Source of the DNA: Rallus limicola
Taxonomy: Eukaryota > Chordata > Aves > Gruiformes > Rallidae
DNA length: 64,000 nucleotides
NCBI GenBank assembly: GCA_022605955.1
Contig: JAKCOZ010000009.1
Coordinates: 4,402,001-4,466,000 of the forward strand
Direction: 5' to 3'
A model generated the notes under the pieces. The model ran no database searches, was not told where the DNA came from, and was given only the letters and a program-made list of their open reading frames with translations. Made by a program: the position numbers and the translations under genes. Every line of letters starts with the position of its first letter. Position 1 is the first letter of the stretch. Below are positions 1-11,005 of this stretch, in pieces.

Positions 1-2740
1 AGAGTCAACAGCAAAATCCAGTGCCCCAGGGAGAGGCAGCAGCTACTCACTGAAATTATTTTCAATCTAATTATGTTTAGAGTGATTTAATATCGGACCT
101 TGGCACATAGGTGGGGAAATGAGGCTAGGGAGACAGGAGCAGGAAGCCAATGCATTAGCAATCGGTGTTATTGCAGACAAGAGACTTTAATTACTTTCTA
201 TTAGAAGAGCCAGCACTCTACCCCGGGGAGAGCAGGTTGCCTTCTCATACATGTGATATGAAGAACAGAAAGATGCAATGAAGTGATGACTCTGGCCAGA
301 GGTTTGTCTTCCTGTAGCCTGAACCACCATCACTTGAATTGCCATGCGTGCAGTCACAGCCTAACTCCAGTGGTGGGCCTTGGCAGGTTGGCCACGTTTA
401 CACCACACCCCTGGGAACCTCTCCAGTGACCTGAAAATTGGCCTGTGAGCTGAAAGCATGGCCTGTGAGCCCAAAGCACACGATGAACACTCTGTTGGCT
501 ACAGTGGGAGTTCCAACAGGTACCGCACGGTGATGGAACTGCAAAGCAAAGCAGTCAAAGGCTGTTTGTGCAGCAGGATTTGCTGCTCTTGCTGTTTGTG
601 ATGATTTTATCCGGCAAGGAACTTTCTCCAAGCCCCCATTATTTGCCCCATCAGTGTATTATGTTATATATAAGTATACACTATGTATTTATCAAGATTT
701 GTCTGTTCTAAACCCAGAATTTGAAATAAAGAGATTCATGCAACTCTGGAGGTCTGTATGTATATAAATATCAGTGTTAACAGCAAATTAATTTTATCAG
801 CAGCAGTTACATCACCAGCCAGCTGAACAACTAACAGCTGCCCTGGAGCCAAGCACTAGTCTCACTGGCTGGGTGGTTCATGCCCTTTAAGGGAGAACAC
901 ATGCCACTTTTGCTCTTGCTTTAGCCTTAACAGAAGGAGGAATTCCCTTCACTTATATCTGAGGACCCAAACTCAAGACTTCAGCGCTTCATCAAAGCCA
1001 TAGCTTGATGTTTATAATACTGCTGGTGACTGTCTCCTACACAAAGACCTTGGCTACATCATCTTCCCACCAAGTAATGTTTTCCCTCTCCAAAACAACA
1101 AGAAATCAAGTATTCCCAATTCTTATATTCTAAACTCAAAACAGATTAAGAGTAGTATTCCAGGATTTGGGTTGATCTTCATGTCAGTACTTGTACTCCT
1201 TGTCCTCAGGTTCAAAATCATCTTGAACTAACTTCATAAAGAGAATGAGCAAAATTATCTTGTACAAAGAGGCTCCACTCCTTTTGGAAACCATGAGAGC
1301 TACCAAACCCCAATGGGTTCTGTATAGATATTCAGTACACAGCCAATGAACCTGGACTCATGGTATAAAAAAGAAAAAATATAAGGGTCCAAGGCACCTT
1401 TCTCCACTCATGCAGAGTAGGAGAAGATTCTTCAAAGCTATGATCTATGTCATCCTCTATTTAAATTCTCCATCAGGCCTCAGAAGGGATTTCTGGTATT
1501 AAAAGCTTTTTTTTTCTTAGAAGAGTGAAGAAATCACAGCAGGCAGTCCTGCTTCGCTCCACACCTGAAGAGTAAAGGCTACTCTACCTGTCCCAAGATT
1601 TTGAACTATAAATTACCTCTAGAAGTCAAAGGGCTTTATTCAGAAACCCATAAATAGTATCTGCAATATAAAACCCACGCTCAGCACTCAGGGTGGGATG
1701 TCTGTTCAAGAATAAGTAGTTACAATGTTTGTAAGAAGTGGTCTGACCTCATCCCCGCAAGCTTCCCTTGACAGGGGTCTGGTGCTGCTTCTAAAACAAG
1801 GTGGACCAAGATTTTCCAACCTGGAAAACCCAATATTAAAGCAAGGAAATCCCAGTTGAGGCATCTGGAGTGAGTAAGCATCGGCAGCGTGCTACCTCAA
1901 GGATACAGCATTGTTTTAGGAGAGGTACAAACACTCCGAATTTGTGAAGAATCAGGTTTTGTCTGTCCTGTGGAGCAGTGCTTAATTCATCCTTAGGGTG
2001 AATTTTGTTTAGTAAAATTCTCCAGCACAATGCTGGTAAAGATCTAAATACAGATGTAGTGAATTTTAAGTTCAAACATTCTTATTTAACAAACTAAACC
2101 CCCTACGATAAGGCATTCAAAAGAGTATTTAATACCAAAAGAGCTAGCCCAGCAAAAATAAAAGAGATCTTAACAGTTTCAGATTTTTCTTTCAAGATTT
2201 TTGGAACAAAGTCAGCGTTGACAATATTTACTGTGCCCTTTTGCACCAGAAATCCGAGTACAACTAAAGATGATTCTTTTTCATACTTCAAGGCAAAGTA
2301 GCCTGTATCCTACAGAATTAAAAACGTTATTTTTGTTTTTATAAATGGATGTTTTAACAAGAAATTCTGATGTAGCAAGGTCACAGCCACTGCCATGGTA
2401 ACGCTGAGAGAAAAACAGTACGTTATCATTTCAAGTTTCATGACAAACATTAGATAAAAGAGCTTCTTCCCCGACTTGCCAGCTCCAGCCCTGCACAGAA
2501 CACCACCCTACAGAAGGGGATGACCCCAACATGGCTTTGTTTCCTGACCATGCCTGTGCCAAGGATGCCAGCCCTGAAAGGGAAGAAGGAGGAAGGTCCT
2601 TCTGCAGGTCAGCTTTGCACTTCTAGTACAAGGAGCAGCAACAATAAAGAAAATAAGAAATCAAAAGCTGACTTGAATGAGTCAATGCGGAGAGATGTTT
2701 ATGTACAGGGCTTGATAAAACTATCTCCTTTCGTGGGTAC
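1..2740 (-). other. Intron 4 of the XPR1-like gene (5' part)
   Basis: This stretch follows the exon 4 donor and contains no repeat or exon that I recognise. The next XPR1 exon, which would begin with the residues after LLQNYQ, is not visible, so it lies beyond the left edge. Short ORFs (for example 398-631 and 1836-2075, both minus) resemble no family and are probably chance. Confidence 0.6.
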
Positions 2741-2964
2741 CTGATAGTTCTGCAGTAAGATGAGGCTGAGGTAGAGCTCACTGAAGGCCAATTTCAGATC
2801 TTTGATGTTCCTGTGCTGGACACGCTCTTCGTGGGACAGGTGGAAGACAGGCTTTCTGCGCCGCTGCAGCGTGGAAGCCCCACTGGCTTCTTTCTGTGCA
2901 TCCAACGTTGACTGCAACTCTGTCCGAAGAGTCGTAAACCTGCGCTGAGCTTCTGCAAGCTTTT
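2741..2964 (-). CDS. XPR1: XPR1 (or close paralog) internal coding exon 4, SPX domain
   Basis: Seen: 224 nt on the minus strand. The acceptor is a pyrimidine-rich tract ending TTGCTAACAG at 2965-2966 with a CTGAC branch-like motif about 25 nt upstream; the donor is CAG|GTACCC at 2739-2740. Two bases complete a Glu codon begun in exon 3, then 74 codons run from KLAEAQRRF to LILLQNYQ without a stop. The core [20 protein letters not shown] and the helix [16 protein letters not shown] are diagnostic of XPR1, about residues 75-149. Known: XPR1 is a multi-pass plasma-membrane phosphate exporter whose N-terminal SPX domain senses inositol pyrophosphates; it was named for its use as a gammaretrovirus receptor. 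From memory of the family, part of the inositol-phosphate-binding lysine cluster lies in the next exon, outside this window. Odd: about 11 of 74 residues differ from the human protein as I recall it, mostly in the stretch before RRRKPVF, so a paralog is possible. Frame and splice sites are intact, arguing against a pseudogene. Confidence 0.93.
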
Positions 2965-3301
2965 CTGTTAGCAAGGAAAGGGAAGAGTCAGGAGAGGGGG
3001 AAGCAGCTTGCCCACCAAGCCTGTAAAAAGCACACCACCTTCCCTGTGAATTACTTACCACACTGAGCATTCCCCTACTAAGCATTAAATTCAACTACTC
3101 TGAGTATTTCTCTTTTATGAAGCTCCTTCTTGTTAAAGGTTTTAATGACTCCTATGTAAAACATATACTTTCTCAGAAAAAAAGTCACATCAGGTAGATC
3201 TTAATTACTACAGCTAAAATGAGGGGTCTGTCCCTTCTGCGCATTAGGCATGAACTCAGAGCTCTCAACTTCCCCCCAGATTAGATTTCCAGAGGATGCT
3301 C

Positions 3302-4123
3302 TGAATCACAGAAAGGTCTTTTGCAGCCTAGTAGTTAAGATTGAGTCCAACTGCTCCTGTCCTCTACTAAACGATATCCCTGAGCACCTCATCTACCCAT
3401 CTGTTAAACACACCCAGGGGTGGTGACTCAGCCCCCTCCCTGGGCAGCCTGTGCCAGTGCCCAACAACCCTTTCAGGGAAGGACTTTTTCCTGATGTCTG
3501 ATCTGACCCTGACCTGGCACAGCTTGAGCCCATTGCCCCTCGTTCTGTCACCTGTCCCCTGGCTGAAGAGACCATCACCCACCTCTCTGCACCCTCCTGT
3601 CAGGTCAGTGTAGGTGGTGATAAGGTCTCCCCTCAGCCTCCTCTTCTCCAGGCTGAACACCCCCAGCTCCCTCAGCTGCTCTTTGTAAGGTTTGCTCTCC
3701 AGCCCTTGACCTTGATGTCCTTCTTGTAGTGAGGGGCCCCAGAACTGGACCCAGCACTCCAGGTGCGGCCTCACCAGTGCCAAGTACAGGGGCACAGTCC
3801 CTCCCTGGCCCTGCTGGGTCTGATACAAGCCAGGATGCTGTTGGCCTTCTTGGCCACGTGGGCACACTGCTGGCTCATGGTCAGCCTGCAGTCACCCAAC
3901 ACCCCCAGGTCTTTCTCTGCCTGACAGCTCTCCAGCCACTCTACCCCAAACCTGTAGCGCTGCACAGGGTTGTTACGTCCCAAGTGCAGGACTCTTGTAC
4001 TTGGCCTTGTTGAAGCTCATCCCACTGGTCTCAGTCCATGGATCCAGCCTGTCCAGAGCCCTCTGAAGAGCCTCCCTACCCTTGGGCAGACAGACACCTC
4101 CTCCCAGCTTACTGTCATCCGCA
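3302..4123 (-). mobile_element. CR1 LINE fragment, 5'-truncated
   Basis: The plus strand reads the reverse complement of a CR1 3' region: a degraded tail (gaatcacagaaaggtctttt), then the familiar 'gagcacctcatctacccat' and 'cctccctgggcagcctg' blocks. The minus strand encodes a decayed CR1 reverse-transcriptase C-terminus, recognisable by [38 protein letters not shown] and WHRLPREG, with frame breaks. At about 820 bp it is one of the longest CR1 pieces here. It belongs to the same subtype as the copies at 24.4, 37.5 and 45.9 kb. Confidence 0.95.
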
Positions 4124-5337
4124 TTTCCTATCTGTGCACCCACCACTGGCTAAACATTTGCTCTCTTTATATATGACAGGAAGGAAATAAAAGGGAACAA
4201 AACACCAAACCCGATGTACTTCCAATGTGACACTGAATTTTGGAGCTCAGAGAGCACCTCAACCCCTCTGCCAAGCTCCCAGCAACAAACACGGCTTCTG
4301 CTTGGATCAGGAGTTACAACACTCCTAGCTGCTGTACAGGATCCACCAGGATAATTTATCCCTCTTTTCCTCAGCGTAGGCTCCCACAGGTTAGAAACTT
4401 TGCTTCTTTAGTTACTGATTAAAGGGACAGTCACCTGAATTTAAATATCATTTTGATGTGTTTTCTGAAAGAGCTGGTTTCCCTCAGAAAATAATCTTTT
4501 TGGCTAAATACTGATGTTTTAATGCTGCAATCAGTGTACTGGCACCATTATCTCTTTGCTCTGTACAATTAGTTCCTTCCAGGCTTCTCCCACCTTGAGA
4601 AGGTTCGGCATCTCTGCTGATGAGCATGGTCACAGACAGCGGGGGCTGGCTTTGGCCAGGAAGATGCCAAGCAGGGTCACAGCATTGGAGCAGACATCCA
4701 GGAGCTGCAGGCACATCCCACTGCACCAAAACCCACCACCCTGAGCTCTGTCTGATGGCCTCCTGGCTGTCAATTTAATTGTCTTAATAAGCATCCCTCC
4801 AGAACAACTTCATGAGAATTCTCAATTGCCCTCCCTCCAAAATCAGATTTAATCTTATGGGAGAAATGTTGACCTTTTTCTCAGTCTTGTTCAATTCAGG
4901 GTCATGTGATGAGCAAAACTCTTCAATAAATAATTTTACAGCGCTCTGCATAAGATCTTTTCCAGGAGGAGAATGCCTTTCCAAACAGAAAAGGGGGATC
5001 AGTATATAAAAATCCAGTACAGAACAGCCTGAAACTCTCTTTAACTTTGATGATAAACTTCATTAACGTAAAGACTGGAAAGGGCAAGTCCTCTCTGACA
5101 ACTTCTGCAGCTGTGAGGACTCCACCGCACAGAGGAAACACAGCCCAGAGTGACAAGTGTCTGCCCACAGCCCACAGCCACAGAATATTCAACACACACA
5201 AGCTCAGACTGCAAAAACAATAATCCTTCCTGGCTTTGGGAACTCTGGAAGTAGTAACAGGTTTTTGTTAGAGCTGCTGGAAGTAAAAGCCTTAATGTAA
5301 ATACAACTCACACTCTATAGTCAAAATTGACCTATTG

Positions 5338-6023
5338 GAGAGGAGCTCTGCAGAGGAGGACTTGGGGGTCCGGGTGGATGACAGGGTGGCCATGAGCCAG
5401 CGGTGTGCCCCAGGGGCCAAGAGGCCAATGGAATCCTGGGGAGCATTATAAGGAGCATGGCCAGCAGGTCAAAGGAGGTGATCCTCCCCCTCTGCTCTGC
5501 TCTGGTCAGGCCCCAGCTGCAGTATTGTGTCCAGTTCTGGGCTTCCTGGTATAAAAAGGCCAGGGATCTCCTGAAGAGAGTCCAGTGGAGGCGGAGGCTA
5601 CAAAGGTGATTAAGGACCTGGAGCATCTCCCCTGTGAGGAAAGGCTGAGTGACCTGGGGCTCTTCAGCCTGGAGAAAAGACAACTGAGACAACCATCTGA
5701 TCAGTGTTTATCAATATCTGAAGGGTGGGACACAGGGGGACATGGCCAGCCTCTTCTCAGTGTCTGTGGGGACAGGACAAGGGGCGATGGCCTCAAGTTC
5801 CAGCACAGGAAGTTCCACACCAACATGGGGAAGAACTTCTTCCTGGTGAGGGTGAGGGAGCCCTGGGCCAGGCTGCCCAGGGGGGTGTGGAGTCTCCTTC
5901 TCTGGAGAGATTCCAGCCCTGTCTGGATACCTCCCTGTGTGACCTGTCCTAGGGACCCTGCTTTGGCAGGGGGGTGGACCCAATGATCTCTGAAGCCCCC
6001 TTCCAACCCATACAGCTCTGTGT
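5338..6023 (+). mobile_element. CR1 LINE fragment, 5'-truncated
   Basis: The plus strand runs from 'gaggagctctgcagaggagg' through the reverse-transcriptase C-terminal region to the 3' tail 'cttccaacccatacagctct'. Decayed coding blocks are readable in different frames (LCSALVRPQLQYCVQFWASW, then LGLFSLEKRQLR, then GDRTRGDGLKF), so it is frameshifted and dead. Its 3' end lies 28 bp before the LTR at 6052. Confidence 0.95.
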
Positions 6024-6046
6024 AAATGTTATTTTAAACCATCACA

Positions 6047-6051
6047 CTGAG
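6047..6051. repeat. Left target-site duplication of the solo LTR (CTGAG)
   Basis: CTGAG immediately precedes the LTR start TGTGG and matches the five bases after the LTR end at 7234-7238. Confidence 0.85.
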
Positions 6052-6224
6052 TGTGGTGGTTGAGCCCTGGCCAAAGGCCAGACAGCCACCAAAATCAGTC
6101 TATTACTCCCCTTCTTAGTTGGACAGGGGAGAAATAACATAATTGGGCGGCTCAAGAGACAAACTCGTTAATGACGCGGGCAAAACCGACTCAACACAGA
6201 GTGCTGAAGAGAAAAGTTACCTAA

Positions 6225-6230
6225 TTTATT
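6225..6230 (-). terminator. LTR polyadenylation hexamer AATAAA
   Basis: The plus strand reads tttatt, so the minus strand has AATAAA inside the solo LTR, sense to the host gene. It is about 800 nt after the TATA-like motif, long for a single R region, so which signals are used is uncertain. Confidence 0.4.
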
Positions 6231-7032
6231 ACACTACACTGAAGAGAAAAAAAAAGTGAAAAGGAACCAGAGTCAGGAGTGCAACCAACAATCTTAAAAA
6301 CAAATGCAAACCAAGCAAACACTTTTCCCCCCACCACTCCCTCCTTAGCAGGCTTTAGTTAGAAATTTGCTGCCTTCTCCCCTCCCGGTCGCAGCCCAGG
6401 AGGGGCAGGGACTGGGGAAAATGGGGGTCTGGGGAACACCTTCCCCCCACCCCTCCATTCTAAAGCAGACTGCCCTTTAGCCATGAGTTTGCTCCCTTCT
6501 TCCCCCTCTGCTCGCAGCACAGGACAGGGGGGCAGGGACTAGGAGATGGGGGCTTCAGTCAGTCCCTTGCAAGATGGTTCCCTTCTCGGCCGGGATGGGG
6601 GCATCCATTCCACACAGCCTCCCCCTGCTGCACCCTAGGATCTCACTCCACGAACTTTCTCCAAGGCAAATCTCTTCCCGCCGGGCTTCATCTCTGCTCT
6701 GGCAGCAACAAATCACAGTGTCTCTCAGCCCCAGTCCTCCACGGGGCTATGGTGCCTCCTCCAGCAAACCTGTTTGGCTCATCTCTGTAGGTCGCTTGTG
6801 CTGGCAGGGGCTCATCCCAACGTAGGGTAACGGCATCTTCTCTATGTCTCCACTGGCTCCATTCAGCGTGGAGCCTCTCCAGCGGGCAGGTCGGGTTTCT
6901 GCCTCCTCCATGCGTCCTCTCCACCAGCTACTCCATAGGCTTCTGCTTGGGCTGCAGGGGCATCTCTTGCCTGGGTACCTGGACGACTCCTTCCCCAACC
7001 TTCCCGGCCTTTTGTGTCTGTCAACTGCTTAC

Positions 7033-7046
7033 ATTTATATGCAAAT
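7033..7046 (-). promoter_or_regulatory. LTR octamer plus TATA box
   Basis: The minus strand reads ATTTGCATATAAAT: an Oct-factor octamer ATTTGCAT overlapping a TATA-like ATATAAAT. This is a plausible U3 core promoter and would drive transcription in the same direction as the XPR1-like gene. Activity is inferred, not shown. Confidence 0.5.
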
Positions 7047-7233
7047 AGACATCCCAATGCCCTTACCGGGCCAAAATTGCCCTCTTCCTGGCACTCCGTG
7101 TTCTGGTGGAGTCTTTGTCTCCTCTATGTGGTTCTCAGAGGCGCCTATAAGCAGGCCTGCAGAAGACTGTAACAGCCATTTTTGGTAGCACATGGCCCTC
7201 TCTCTCAGTAGCCAACTATGCCAAACTGCAACA

Positions 7234-7238
7234 CTGAG
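7234..7238. repeat. Right target-site duplication of the solo LTR (CTGAG)
   Basis: CTGAG immediately follows the LTR end CAACA and is identical to 6047-6051. Confidence 0.85.
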
Positions 7239-8777
7239 GTTTCCTTTGGAGCAGATGATTAAATATGGGCGACTTTAACATACATCTTTCATTTGAGAGC
7301 ACTGTTCCCCTGTTCCTGTATCTAGAAGGGTCTTAAAACCCATCAGCTAAGTAACACAATATGTAAAGAAAAGATAACGCTTTTGAATAGCTACAAAAAA
7401 TGCTGCTGCGATTTTCCTGTCTGTGTGTAAGACACCATTCTTAAAAAAAAGCATCATCTCCAAATAAGAAATGTTCCTAATTATGCACTGCCAAAACAAA
7501 GTGTCTGACATCTTCCCTCCATCCATACGGGACTAGAGTCCTCCAAGGACAGGGCTTTAAAGACAACCGAACCGGCCCAATAATGACCCATTAATGCTCC
7601 TGAGGATTGGCAGCCCTGCTGCTGCCTTCTCCCTCCTGCTCACTCTCCTGCACCGGCTCTTGTTCTCTGCTCTGCAAATCATTTCACCTTGATTTTTACC
7701 ATCAAGATTCAAAGCAAAATAAGACAAAAAACCCAAAAAAACCCCCAAACCCCGTGTGCTGCTGTTCTTAAAACCTCCAAGGGAAGTGGCAAAGCAGAGC
7801 GGAAATTAATTCCATCAATATGCAACGTGCTCCAAAACATTTGAAGTGCCTTTTGTCACTCTCATGGATTTAGCACCCCAAAAAGCCACTTTCTAAAAAA
7901 CAGACCCTTCAAGAGAGTTGGGAAAAAGCAACAAGCACTAAGAAACTGGAACTCTTTTGCATCGCAGCATTTTGGTGAGCCGATGCTCAAGGGTAATTTC
8001 ACAGTGAAGACTATGGAGAAGTCCGCAGACCAGGAGAGGTGGACTCCAACCACAACACTTCCAACAAAGCAGTGGCTGTGCCCAAAAAAATCCTTCAAGA
8101 ACCTGACTAAACCCCACCTCCACCATGCAATTCCAAGTTGGCTTCAATACGTTTCGAGTGTAATGAAAAATTCAGGCGTAAAGATGATGGAAACTCCCCC
8201 CAAACTCCATCGCACCAAGGAGCTAGTCAAATTTTGCCCCCAAATTCCAGTTTACGTGGTTGTGGTTGTGATGAAAACCTGTTTCACCAGAGCTCCAGGC
8301 CCTGAGATTTTAAGGCAGGCTCTTATAACACTCCTTTTTCCTACTTTTATATATATGTATATATTTTACATTCAATATTTTGCTTACCAATTTAAAGCCA
8401 CAACCTTCTACAAGTAACCACTGCAAAACCATTACTAGCTAAACAGTCGCCCAAGCAGATCCTGATGATGCCAAATTTAAAACACAACAGAACTCCCCTC
8501 TAGAAAATCCCAAACACAAAAACCAGCCACAAATAACACTTCAGCATTCCTCCCCTGAAACCATCTGAAAACTGGAGTGCCGCTCTATTTTCTTTCAATG
8601 GCGTAGAGATTGGTTTGAGCATAGTCTCAATAATCACATGGTATTTATCAAATCAGATTTAATTAACGGCAGTTTTCCTTCCTACCAAACTGGGATCATG
8701 ATCCAGGGAGTTAAGGCTACGTTTGATGGGAGCCAACAATGTCAGCACGCAGTGAAAGGCAAAGACATTTCAACCCT

Positions 8778-8949
8778 GAGCGCTCGGCGGTCCAGGGAGA
8801 GCCCATCCCTAAAGGATGGGGTTGTCCACACTGCAGATGCTTACTGAGCATCCCTCGATGAGGAGCACTCTGCAGTCCAGGGAAAGCCCATCCCTAAAGG
8901 ATGGGGTTGTCCACACTGCAGATGCTTGCTGAGCATCCCTTGATGAGGA
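8778..8949. repeat. Two-copy tandem duplication, 85-bp period, with hairpin
   Basis: Copies start at 8778 (gagcgctcggcggtccaggg) and 8863 (gagcactctgcagtccaggg) and run to about 8949, with a handful of substitutions between them. Each copy contains an inverted repeat, CCCATCC-CTAAA-GGATGGG, able to form a 7-bp stem. I recognise no repeat family. Confidence 0.9.
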
Positions 8950-9579
8950 AGTGAAGCGGAGACCAACGGAATGCCGAGCTCTCTTCCAAACGGACACTAT
9001 CTACTGCCATAAAGGCATGTGTGTAATAAGCCATATAATAAGCCTATATTAAATAGGATGTACCAGGTCATAATCCATAATAAACCCACCCAGTGCTAGA
9101 AAAGGGACTGAGATGTGGCATATTTCTGACACCATCGAGAAGAGGAACTGCTGAAGGAACACTTCTTGATGCAGCTTAACGTTAATAACACTAATAAAGG
9201 GTTTCCATGCTATTAAAGTCCCGTCACTCTCCCGTGAATAAAACACTTAATCTTATCACAAAAGATTTTCAAATTACATGTATTCTCTCTCAGAACTTTT
9301 TGAAATGACAGCAAGTTGGGAAAAAAAAAAACCCTACCCTCTGTTATTAATGCCATTTTAAAGTATGCTGGAATGGATGTGCATATGTGGGTGCACGTGT
9401 GCTAGCAGGTTGTCATTAGGGAAAATTATAATCTGTATTGTGCATCTAAATTGACAGAGCTTTCTCCACAGAGCCTAGCTTGTAGTACATAGGATCTGAT
9501 GTAACTACTAAAGCAAGACAGGTTTCTGAGCACAAAAGCCTTCCCTCACACCTGGAAGAGAAACGGGAGAGGTACAGCT

Positions 9580-9623
9580 GGACTCTTATCTTAAAGGTCT
9601 TTTCCAACCTTGTGATTCTGTGA
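9580..9623 (+). mobile_element. CR1 3'-tail fragment
   Basis: Only the terminal ~45 bp remain: 'cttaaaggtcttttccaacc' followed by 'ttgtgattctgtga', the CR1 3' end with its octamer-like tail repeat. Confidence 0.85.
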
Positions 9624-10903
9624 TCTCACCACACTGAGGGCAACCATTCCCACTTAGGTCCACGGAGAAAAACACCTACAGAGTTGCAAAACCCAGCTGG
9701 GTTAATAAAGTCTATCACTTCTACCTACAGATTGTCCCTTGTCCTGACACCCATGCTGGCTGCAGCAGAACAGGGACCTTGCAGGGAGACAAACAAGCCA
9801 GCCTGGGAGAGGTTTGCTTCCCTAGATGGAAGCTGATGGAAGCAAGCTGCAGTGCACAGTTATCACATCTCTTGACGCTTTCAGCTCTCCTCATGTCCAC
9901 AGCCCAGATTCTGCTCACAATAAAAGAGCAATAAAGTCATCGCCTGACAGTTATTAAAATAGCTTGCAGGGTTCAAGTTTGTTACCAGATTAAAATCAGA
10001 AAGGGAAAAGGCTGGGGGGGGTTGCACTGCAGAAGCCTGCTTATAGCTCCACGTCGGTAAATCCACATGTCATGGAAAGTATCGCAGCAGCCAGTGCATC
10101 ACTGTACCCATATTGAATCACTTTTCTAGTCAAAAAGCCATTTTAAACCTTACCAAAAGAGGCTTGAAAACCAGCTGAAGTGCAACAGCGGGTGGAACTG
10201 GAGTGTGCTGTGACTCAGCCCCCTTGTAGCGACATTGCAAGGTGAACTTCTGACTGCCCCATTCTAAAGGGCATTTTCAAAACCCAGCGTGGGAAAGCAA
10301 CAAACAAAAGCACCCTGACATTCCACCCCCAGGAGCCCCTACTCTTGCCACCATTACAGTTTTTCCTTGGTTTATCAAACAAGGAATTTATACATGACCA
10401 ATTGCTACTGGCTGAGCTACTCCAGAAAGTCCCAAGAGTTTAAATAAAAAGAGTTCAGTGTTTAAAAACTTGATGGACACATCAAGACGGGCAAATTATG
10501 GTACACAGGGATGTCCATGATAACTATTCCTGCTCAGGAAACACCAGCTAGAGAGCTTAGTACACCAAAAACACTCACAGGAGATTGTCGCCATGGATAA
10601 CCTGAGAAGCCATGCCCTAGATGTCAGCCACCACTTTTAAATTTAAGAGCATCTCCATGAAGTTCAGCAGGATGCTGTTGCAAAAGGAATGAAGTCACCT
10701 GTGCTTCCTCCTCCCTCTGTTCAAATACCATGGTTTGGCTCTACATCTATGATTAAACCAGAGGAGCTTCCCGTAAAAACCTTCTCTATAATTACACGAT
10801 GGCAGACCTGCATCACCACTGTGGTTATTCTGAATGTTTGGGAGCTTCAGACTCCTTTTGTGTTGCTGCATTTTCCACAAATATACACAAATAAGCACTT
10901 TAC

Positions 10904-11005
10904 CTGAATAGAAAATGTTGATTTTGGCAAGTTCTTTCTCACAGGTCTGGAAGAACTTCTCTTCAAACGTGGCAAAACACCTTTTCACTGTGTCCTCATC
11001 TGTGT
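10904..11005 (-). CDS. XPR1: XPR1 (or close paralog) internal coding exon 3, SPX domain
   Basis: Seen: 102 nt on the minus strand. The acceptor is a strong T-rich tract ending TTTTATAG at 11006-11007; the donor is CAG|GTAAAG at 10902-10903. Two bases finish a split codon, 33 codons follow ([19 protein letters not shown], then [14 protein letters not shown]), and a final G joins AA of exon 4 to make Glu, giving FYS-E-KLAEAQ across the junction. This equals the helical start of the SPX domain, about residues 41-75 of XPR1. Four differences from the human protein as I recall it: the split codon would be Asp rather than Val if exon 2 ends in G, then Tyr to Cys and Lys to Thr in KRYFAKF, and Thr to Ile before FYS. 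A second AG six bases inside the exon could be an in-frame tandem acceptor. Exon 4 of the same gene lies 7.9 kb downstream at 2741-2964. Confidence 0.92.

Larger units (their letters stand above)
6052..7233 (-). mobile_element. Solo LTR of an endogenous retrovirus, 1182 bp
   Basis: It begins TGTGGTGGTTGAGCCC and ends AACTGCAACA on the plus strand (TG...CA), and is flanked by a perfect 5-bp target duplication CTGAG at 6047-6051 and 7234-7238. There is no internal retroviral region, so it is a solo LTR. Minus orientation is inferred: that strand carries an octamer ATTTGCAT next to a TATA box (ATATAAAT) at about 7033-7046 and an AATAAA signal at 6225-6230. It lies sense to the XPR1-like gene in intron 3. 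A truncated relative lies at 27724-27980. I do not assign a named family. Confidence 0.85.
2965..10903 (-). other. Intron 3 of the XPR1-like gene, complete (7939 bp)
   Basis: It is bounded by GT (plus-strand AC at 10902-10903) and AG (plus-strand CT at 2965-2966). It interrupts a Glu codon after the first base (phase 1). It holds two CR1 fragments, a solo LTR, an 85-bp tandem duplication and a CR1 tail; the remainder (4124-5337, 7239-8777, 8950-9579, 9624-10903) shows nothing I recognise. A 144-codon plus-strand ORF at 7983-8417 has no recognisable domain and is probably chance. Confidence 0.85.

Noticed and set aside
3367..3867. 166-codon minus-strand ORF as a host gene
   Set aside because: Its sequence is the C-terminal reverse-transcriptase region of a CR1 LINE with frame breaks.
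6574..7188. ORFs at 6574-6825 and 6844-7188 as retroviral genes
   Set aside because: They lie inside the LTR, which is non-coding; no gag, pol or env similarity is seen.
8778..8949. Direct repeats as a CRISPR-like array
   Set aside because: Only two adjoining copies without unique spacers, in vertebrate intronic DNA; a simple tandem duplication.
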